Assembly (NCBI GenBank): GCA_030998225.1
Contig: JAPYXD010000743.1
Coordinates: 806,001-870,000, forward strand
DNA from: Diplolepis rosae
Taxonomy: Eukaryota > Arthropoda > Insecta > Hymenoptera > Diplolepididae
Length of the DNA stretch: 64,000 nucleotides
Direction of reading: 5' to 3'
A program made the translations under genes and the position numbers. Shown here piece by piece: positions 56,916 through 64,000 of this stretch. Position 1 is the stretch's first letter. Every line of letters starts with the position of its first letter. The notes under the pieces were generated by a model. The model had not been told where the DNA came from, did not search any database, and saw nothing but the letters and a program-made list of their open reading frames with translations.

Positions 56916-58399
56916 TTAATTTCTTTAGCGGCACGCGATTCTTCCTCCTTTTTTAAACGTTTTCTACATTCATCATATGTATGACCAGACTTTTTACAAT
57001 AATTACACTCAGTTTTATCCTTCCCATCATTTCTTTTCGCTGTGCAGTTCCTAGCAAGATGTCCGGGTTTTTGACAATTATAGCAAACAGGACGGTCAGC
57101 TTTCAGATTTGGACATTCTCTTACAATATGCCCTGGCTTTTTACAAGCATGACAGATGATCTGTTCATTTCCGGTCATGCGCAAACATCTTATAACTAGA
57201 TGACCTTCTTCACCACATCCCTCACAAACTCTATTTGTTGCTAAAATTCGAGAATTAAAATTTTTATTGACCCGACCTCGATTTCCACCCCTATTATTAA
57301 AGCTATTAAATTTCCCACCAGAAAATTGACGAATTTTTGCATCAGTATGATAAGGACGAAACCTATTTTGCGTTCGATTTTGATTTTCAAATTTTTTACG
57401 GGTCTCTTTTAACATATTCTCACTAGAAACTCATTCTAAATCCTTCCGATCGAGTGTCGATTCACGTGCAATTTCCCATTCAGCTGTCCGGGCTAAATTA
57501 ATCGCTTCCTGTAAGGTATTCGGATGTCCGCCCCTAACTCTAACAGCTAATTCTCTTTTCAATCCCATTATAAAATTATCTAGAGCAGTATCACGAGCAG
57601 ACTTTATTAATGCCCTATCATAATCTTCAGAGTTTGTTTCTTCTACTAGATCAATTATATTTGTCAAAATTTCCCCCACTCTCGTTCCAAAATCTAGGAC
57701 CTTTTCACTCTCTCTTTGAGCTACATTGGCAAGCATAGTATTCAACTGGGAGAGATTTCGAGTTTCCGTAAATGTGATTTTAAGATGTCGCAGCAAATCT
57801 TCTAAAGAATGGATATCACGATCCTGCAATGTCGCATATGCCCTTCCTGCTATTCTAGTACGAACCATTAAAAATAAGTACTGTCGATCTCTAGCGGCAA
57901 TTGAATTTCGGGCATAAATACAATCATTAATAAACCGCGAGACTGGTAAATTATATCCGTCAAACGATTTAGGAATAAATTCGAGGGCTGCCTTGAATGG
58001 AATTGGATTCTCGGGCTCACTTAAGGGCACAGAGAATAATCCAGACGTGCTGGTCGCGCCTGTTAGCACGCTACCTTCTCTACCTGTATGCACTGCAGCA
58101 ATCTGTAAATCAGGAATCTCTCGTGAAGTACTGGCTTGAGCAGAATACAAATTCATTGGGTTTCCTGAATTCGCAGGCATTGAAGTTTCTTCATGTCTTC
58201 CCGAATCCCTCAGAAGTTCCGCAGCATTAGAAAATTGTTCACGATTCAAAAGGGGTGCATTCATGGTTCCACTGCGTAATCTCATATCCGGAGAATTGAC
58301 TTCCGCACTTCTTAAATTATTCTCCACTGTCTGCCTATTAGATCGCCCTGTTGTTCTAGTAGACACCCTTGTCGCCCTACCACCAGTTGCTTTAGGCAT
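56903..58399 (-). pseudogene. Gypsy gag, one in-frame stop
   Basis: Gag builds the particle and binds element RNA. From ATG at 58,399, 322 codons (Ser/Thr/Arg-rich start, then a capsid-like helical region about 150-300, FIPKSFDGYNLPVSRFI) run to TGA at 57,428-57,430. The same frame goes on at once for another 170 codons, so one substitution explains the break. The second part is basic and Asn/Arg-rich, then has four CCHC zinc knuckles of form C-x2-C-x4-H-x4-C: CEGCGEEGHLVIRC, CHACKKPGHIVREC, CYNCQKPGHLARNC, CNYCKKSGHTYDEC. Most Gypsy gags have one or two. The frame stops at 56,903 just after the slippery site. Confidence 0.88.
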
Positions 58400-59322
58400 T
58401 TTATAAATTTATATAAAAATTATAAACAAATGCTAATTAGGCTTTTGACCCCCTTTTTTTTACCTAACAAAAAAAAACCTATTTCGATCCTTGATCTAAC
58501 CGAAATCAAAACAAATAAGAACCCCACAAACAAACAAAATCTCAATTGTTTATAAACATAAAAAATTACAAAAGCGAGATTGGCAATAATATTAGAGCGA
58601 AACGACTTACATTGGAAGTTCTGGAAGACAGGCTGACATGCTCTCACACACTATCACTTGCACCTTTTATTAATCCTCTGCTTTTTCACTTTTCACTTTC
58701 ACTTTTGCATGTCAACTTTTCGGATATTTCCCTCGACGTATTCCAACTGATACCAGATATCCTTGGTCCCTAAGAAGTCCTTGAATAATCCCTCGATGGG
58801 CCTGACGACATAGGTAACACCCTTCTTGAATTTGAGGGTGGTGGGACCCACGTCGCTTCACAACCCCGGCCTTTTACCGGCAAAGTTCACGAAGGAAACC
58901 CACTAAAACCTAAGTGACAGTTGCGGCCCTGTCTGGTTCCAAGTTTGATCCAGGCTTCCTCTAGCAGCTTCCTTCCTTTCTCTCTTTCCACCCCGTTTCA
59001 CGACCCTACTTAGTTCAGCCCGCTACTAAGGTTAGTACTTGAGAGAAAAGAATCCTTGTCCGCTTCCACGATGGTCTCAGATCCTCAGCAACTCTTACGA
59101 TATCCTCATAAATTTGCTCCTTTTTAAAGAAAAATTTTATTTTCAAACTGTTGAAACTGTTCCTCGAAATACACTGCGCAAGTGACAACTACACTAAAAC
59201 TTAAGTTTGAACATTATTATTCACAAAGGTTTTTTCTTTTTCTCACAGTCACTTGATTCACTTAGAGTTTTCAGTTTTATTTATTTATTTTTTAGTAATC
59301 CACTCGCGGCGAGTTTTGTGGT
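58400..59322 (-). other. Gypsy leader
   Basis: About 0.92 kb between primer site and gag ATG. There are short frames but nothing recognisable. Presumably it holds the packaging signal. Confidence 0.5.
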
Positions 59323-59340
59323 ATCCCACTTCTGACACCA
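59323..59340 (-). other. Primer binding site, tRNA-Leu type
   Basis: Minus strand TGGTGTCAGAAGTGGGAT, complementary to the 3' end of an animal tRNA-Leu (…CCCACTTCTGACACCA, recalled for the CAA isoacceptor). It lies 11 bp inside the 5' LTR. Confidence 0.75.
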
Positions 59341-59351
59341 AAAAAATATTA

Positions 59352-60063
59352 TGTGACGCGCCGAGTCAATTCAAGCGGAAACCGTCGGTAATTTTAAATT
59401 TCATTATTTAAATTTGAATAAAATTTTGAACTTGGATGGCTGGATGTGAGCTCTCCACGTTTTAAGAGTGGAAACTCACCTCACCTAGAGTGGAAACACT
59501 TCTTGGAAAAAAAATAGAACTATTTAATATAATTTTAATATATAAACCAGGTAATTAAATAAATGATAAAAGATTATTTAATTAGGCAAAATAAAACACA
59601 TATATATTTGGAAAGTCCTACAGTTACATATAACATAAACTTGAAACTTATAATTCACATTCAACTTCAAAGTCAAAGAAAATGATCGGTCACGATTTCG
59701 CGCGCGGATCGATTAAGTTCAATGGTCAGAAAAAATCTGATCTTCAGCGACGAAGTCTCGCGAGCTGCACCGTCATATGTGCAGTTGCGCACCATCCTTG
59801 CGTCTTCCCACTAATTAGAACTAGTGCGGCTAGCCAATAGTATTGATTATAAATCCCTACTCATTAACATAAGTTCTAGATCTCTATATCCCTACTTTTC
59901 TTCTTAAATGCACGTGGACCACAGCATCAAGGGCTGCCGCTCAAGCTTATAGTCACGTATCACATACTCGAAATTCCTATGAAATCTATGTCGTAAAACT
60001 ATCATCGTCTTTTAGAAGTAAACTACCTGTCACACTTAGATCCTATTTGTTTATTCTAATATT
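59352..60063 (-). repeat. 5' LTR of the Gypsy element, truncated
   Basis: 712 bp nearly identical to 46,365-47,076. It breaks off at 60,063 (TTCTAATAT, then unrelated DNA), so the upstream third of the LTR, expected to hold promoter sequence, is missing. Whether another insertion or a deletion caused this cannot be told here. Confidence 0.9.
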
Positions 60064-61940
60064 TTGAATGAGTAATGATGGATTTTACCATTTTCGTTTA
60101 TTGCGTTTTTTAGCTAAACTAATAATAGGAAAATTTTGAAAAAAATCAGGATTATTTTTTCCAATAAACGATACATTTGTGAATTTTTGCAGATTTTGTT
60201 ATGCCTAATTCGTGATGCAAAAAATTGTGAAAATTTTTGCACACAATTTTATTCACGTTTGATTTGCGCGACCACTCTTTTGAATTATGCTATTCATTAG
60301 TTACCTATCGATAATTAAAATAGAATTTTTGCAGATTTTTGCAAGATGTGGATGGGGGTAAAAAAATAAAAACCGTCAAAATACACATTCTTCCAACATC
60401 TTATTATTAAAGCACTTTTTATAATAATAGTAGACTAGTGAAAAAAAATTGTTATTTGCTAATAAACCTCTAACACGGTTGACTGCTAAAATTTTTGCAA
60501 AATATTTTGCGAATTTTGGTTGTTACGAAAAATCGAAATTCATATTTTGTACAATTTTCATGTGCGCACCTTAATTATATACCTAAAATTTGCGTAATAC
60601 TTGCAGCTATCACTATGAATTTTTTCAGATTTTTCAAAGATGGCTTTTTTCAAAAAATCAATTTGTTTCAAAAAAACATTTTTTTTTATCATTAAATTTG
60701 GAGTAAAAATTTTCCCAAAGAATACTGCTACATCGGCCATCTAATGATACGTTTGTGTAATTTTTTTCAGAATTTTTCCTAGTTTCAGTTTTAAAATAAT
60801 TGAAAATGAACAAAAACACTTTTTTGTTTTGTTTATCCCATAACTTTTTAAATAATGCATGAAATAATCTCAAATTTTGGGTTTCTTCATTATTTATGTT
60901 AGTCTATCAATCCTTGAAATTTCAAGTAAATCGGAAACATAGAGTCCTGAACCCGTCCGATTTGCCATGAAACCCACCATATATTCTTGCAATTCACGTA
61001 TATTTAATAAATTATTTTAAAATAATTATAATTATAATCCAAACCACTTCTATACCCTCTTTATTTTATTTTGCAAATTCTTTTCCTCAACTATAAATTT
61101 AATAAAGTATGGTAAAAATTTAAAAATCAAAGTAAGTAAATAAATTCTTTTGACAATAATTTTAATCAACTTGGAGTGTCGGGGAAATTAAATTAAAAAA
61201 TCAAAAAAATTGAGTAAAAAATAGAAGTATTAAATTTCATACGATATTACTGCATTTTTGTATTTGAAAGTATAAATATGGTTTATAAATAACAATGCTT
61301 ATATTTATTCCATCGTAACTCAAAACATTTTCATTATTCAATAAAACAACTCGCAATATCTTCCAATATCAAAATATCAGAACTTCCAATTTCGAGAACA
61401 TATTTTCTATGGTTTGAATAATTTTCTTTTTGGTTAGAGTCTTTCTTTGCGAATACATAATATAGATTTCCTTCTTTCCATTAAAATGATGAAAAAAATT
61501 CATAAAAATATTGCTGGATTATTATTCAGTACATTAATAGTCTTAAATATAAATTTAACTTAATTTATTCCTATTGTTTTAATTTCAATCAAGTAATGTT
61601 AAGTGTAGAATATTTAAAGAGTGATATTTTGACGAACTTTTTTCATTGATTATTTCATCGAGAATTTCTGTATAATGAAATTTGTCACATAGATGCTATT
61701 TGTTGCATTTTTGAGCGGGATATGGTTGCTAATAATTTTAAGTTCTGTTCTATACTCTATATATAATTTTGTTGTAAAAAAGGAAGTCTAAGAGCTATAA
61801 AGAGGAGCTATAAAGTCATAAACTTTCCAACTTCGGAAAATAAAATTGATATGCCTTGACTTCTTTGCTTAAATAATTTTATAATCAGTAATATTACCCT
61901 CCATGGTTAATCCTTAGAAAGATTTGTGTCGATCAGTCAG
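60064..61940. other. A+T-rich unassigned DNA
   Basis: No gene supported. The phrase AATTTTTGCAGATTTT and close variants recur at about 60,182, 60,318 and 60,624, suggesting an old degenerate repeat. Small frames near 60,495-60,870 overlap on opposite strands and look like chance. Confidence 0.5.
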
Positions 61941-61979
61941 GGTATAAAATTAAGAAACGAAAGACAGAATGTTGCGTTG

Positions 61980-62030
61980 TCAAGTGCGACGTTTCGTTGG
62001 CATGGGTACGCCAACCTCATCAGGCTTAAG
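61980..62030 (-). ncRNA. Hammerhead-ribozyme-like core of the Penelope-like element
   Basis: Minus strand: CTGATGAG (62,023-62,016), stem II GTTGGC/GCCAAC (62,015-62,010 with 62,001-61,996, perfect) around an 8-base loop, GAAAC (61,995-61,991), then GTC (61,990-61,988). Stem I is weak (GC before the core with GC after GTC). Stem III is minimal. It is located about 300 bp beyond the end of the RT/endonuclease frame. Confidence 0.65.
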
Positions 62031-62324
62031 CTTTATTGAAAAACACAAAAAACACTTGAAAAAAACACATCTTATGAAACCAATAACAAATAAATAATAC
62101 GAAAACAGACAATAATTACCATAATAAATAAGTTAAAATAATTTATATAAGTCACATAACGTTAATAATTAAAAGCTGAGTCCGTCATTATAATAGGTGT
62201 TAAACGAGCAAACAGAGTTTGTAAACTAAGGGAATACATCGACGAGAGTTCATAGTATAAGTTAACAACGAAGAAACTAACACAAATAAGAACCAATGTG
62301 TAAGAAATTCAAACCTAAATTCAA

Positions 62325-63650
62325 TCACGAATCTAATAATTTTAACAATGGGAAGTAAATTCTATTTAAAGTAAATATGTCCTCCTTTTTATTGATACTA
62401 AATTTGTTGCATTTTATATGAATCATCTCAGATGTTAATCTTTTTTTATAATCAGATTCGTAATCAATAATTTTAAAATGTTCCCAATCAAACTCATGTT
62501 TAAATTCAGCCCGATGTTTAAATACGACAGATTCGCTATTTTTGTTGTTTTTATGTTCATTAATACGAGTTTTTAGAGATCTTTTCGTTTCACCTATATA
62601 TATGGCAGGACAGTTATGACACTTGAAGCTATAAACAATGTTAGTTTGTTGCCATTTTTCTGTGAAATCCTTTCCTAATTTAATAATTGAATTTAAACTT
62701 TTTTCCACTAACGGAATCGTAGAGATGTTATATTTTTTTAAAATTTTGGATAATGTTATAAAATTATTATTTGAAAAGGGAAGACAAACTTTTTGTTGGT
62801 ATTTTCGTGGGCATAAAGAGTTATTACTAATATTGGAATTGTCAGAAGAGTGATATTTAATTTTATTCAAACGTTTTTCAATGTTCGTACCAATGAAATT
62901 AATTGGATAATCATTGTTAATTAAAAGTTGTTTAACTTTTTTTAAATTGGTATGATGAAAGGATTCATGAGACAACAAAATCGCTCTATCTATCAAGTTG
63001 TATACAATATTTTTTTTCTGTTGTAATGGATGATTTGAGAAGTAATTGATAAATCTACCAGATGCAGTTGGTTTCTGAAACCAGTTAGTAATAATATGGT
63101 TGTCGCTAGAGATGAGAGGCATATCTAAGAAATTAATTGAATTATTTTTCTGTAATTCGTGAGTAAATTTTAAATTTTGATGATAGGAGTTAAAAGTATT
63201 GATGATTAACTCAATATGTTTTTTTTGTACACACAAAATGGTGTCATCGACGTATCTGTAATAAAAGAGGAGAGCAATTATGGTTATCTTTTAAAATTCG
63301 TAAGCAATCACTTTCCAAGTCATCCATTACCATGTCTGCGAAAAGTGGTGAAATTGGAGAACCCATGGGGGTGCCAAAAATTTGTTTATAAATCTTGTCG
63401 TCGGAAGTAAAATATGTGTTATTAAAAAGAAATTTAGTACAATTAATAATTTCATTAAACGGAATATTACAATTGTTATGAATATAATGACATCTACGCT
63501 CTAAACTCTCCAAAACCAAATCACAGGGTATATTAGTAAACAATGAACTAACGTCGAGTGAGATTAAAACATGATCATCGAGAAGGTTAACATTTGTTAA
63601 TTTACTTTTTAGTTCGAAACTATTATTTATATGAGAGTTAGGTACAACAA
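62325..63650 (-). pseudogene. Penelope-like RT and GIY-YIG endonuclease
   Basis: The protein primes reverse transcription at nicked DNA. RT motifs in order on the minus strand: SLDVSSLFTNIP (motif A), GTPMGSPISPLFADMV (motif B), YVDDTILCV (motif C), then NFLDMPL. After about 63,000 comes a linker with WFQKPTASGRFINYFSNH. The endonuclease begins at NIVYSFKCHNCPAIYIGETK with YIG and the following R in RINEHK. Stop at 62,325. A one-base frameshift at about 63,270, just before YVDD, separates motifs A and B from the rest. The N-terminus before VVPNSHINNSFELK is missing. Confidence 0.87.
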
Positions 63651-63867
63651 AAATAGCGAATCTGTCGTATTTAAACATCGGGCTGAATTTAAACATGAGT
63701 TTGATTGGGAACATGTTAAAATTATTGATTACGAATCTGATTATAAAAAAAGATTAACATCTGAGATGATTCATATAAAATGCAACAAATTTAGTATCAA
63801 TAAAAAGGAGGACATATTTACTTTAAATAGAATTTACTTCCCATTATTAAAATTATTAGATTCGTGA
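63645..63867 (+). pseudogene. Endonuclease C-terminal piece, inverted copy
   Basis: 74 codons identical to the end of the minus-strand GIY-YIG protein but for one residue (WEHVKII against WEHFKII): from NKNSESVVFKHRAE to FPLLKLLDS and the stop. It lacks the catalytic GIY-YIG residues. It is part of the inverted 3' copy. Confidence 0.9.
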
Positions 63868-64000
63868 TTGAATTTAGGTTTGAATTTCTTACACATTGGT
63901 TCTTATTTGTGTTAGTTTCTTCGTTGTTAACTTATACTATGAACTCTCGTCGATGTATTCCCTTAGTTTACAAACTCTGTTTGCTCGTTTAACACCTATT

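Larger units (their letters stand above)
46365..60063 (-). mobile_element. Ty3/Gypsy retrotransposon, nearly complete, minus strand
   Basis: Order on the minus strand: 5' LTR (truncated), primer site, leader, gag, protease, RT, RNase H, long linker, integrase, 3' region, polypurine tract, 3' LTR. The PR-RT-RH-IN order and D-D35-E integrase with GPY motif place it in Ty3/Gypsy. Without the two nested insertions (1.77 and 1.76 kb) the element would be about 10.2 kb. Over the 712 bp shared by the two LTRs I see about four differences, so it is a recent arrival. It is nevertheless dead: a gag stop, several pol frameshifts and two insertions break it, and its 5' LTR has lost the upstream third. 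No envelope gene was recognised. Confidence 0.93.
61941..64000 (-). mobile_element. Penelope-like retroelement with inverted 3' copy
   Basis: Minus-strand element with RT and GIY-YIG endonuclease and a hammerhead-like core downstream. The segment 62,192-62,547 (end of the ORF and 3' region) is repeated in inverse at 63,645-64,000, reaching the window edge. The main copy is 5'-truncated exactly where the inverted piece begins. Such partial copies in inverse or tandem are typical of Penelope-like elements. Confidence 0.88.

Overview
The window looks like a stretch of heterochromatin or repeat-rich intergenic DNA from an animal, most probably an insect. The reasons are the A+T-rich composition, short spliceosomal introns, and the mix of mobile elements: Ty3/Gypsy with a tRNA-Leu primer site, Penelope-like, mariner, hAT, P-superfamily/THAP, TTAA-flanked MITEs and a tRNA-derived SINE. 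I see no bacterial operons and no clearly recognisable host housekeeping gene. No species is claimed.

Layout. (1) Positions 1-16,890 are a 111-bp satellite. It runs forward (1-11,020), is broken by a 0.6-kb palindrome (11,021-11,640), runs in reverse (11,641-12,780), flips back through a small hairpin (12,781-12,866), and runs forward again to 16,890. The first block repeats itself at about 5,994 bp, which is 54 monomers. The same unique sequence borders the satellite at all three edges. (2) 16,891-24,900 holds a solo Gypsy LTR with a 4-bp target duplication, several inverted-repeat MITEs, a deleted mariner, and P-type element fragments. (3) 25,336-28,452 is an inverted-repeat-bounded unit that carries an intact-looking three-exon THAP protein gene; one arm is split by a 1.29-kb LTR. 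(4) 32,071-37,127 contains two degenerate P-superfamily elements, both with termini CCTTAGTG. (5) 37,200-46,364 is a series of foldback elements, a palindromic and a single SINE copy, a TIR element with an 8-bp duplication, and a small hAT relic with a BED finger. (6) 46,365-60,063 is a nearly complete minus-strand Ty3/Gypsy retrotransposon. It has LTRs, PPT, PBS, gag with four zinc knuckles, a -1 frameshift site, protease, RT, RNase H and integrase. Its pol is interrupted by a 1.77-kb foldback element and by a 1.76-kb TIR element that itself contains another TIR element. (7) 61,900-64,000 is a Penelope-like element with RT and GIY-YIG endonuclease, followed by an inverted copy of its 3' end.

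The most interesting signals are: small hammerhead-ribozyme-like cores in the Penelope-like element and in both arms of the foldback inside the Gypsy pol; a textbook slippery site T_TTA_AAC plus hairpin at the Gypsy gag-pol junction; the THAP-only inverted-repeat unit, whose protein runs into its own terminal repeat and has lost the zinc-ligand histidine; and the strand-switching satellite. Coordinates of inverted repeats and element edges were read by eye and may be off by a few bases. All statements on family membership come from motif recognition, not from database searches.
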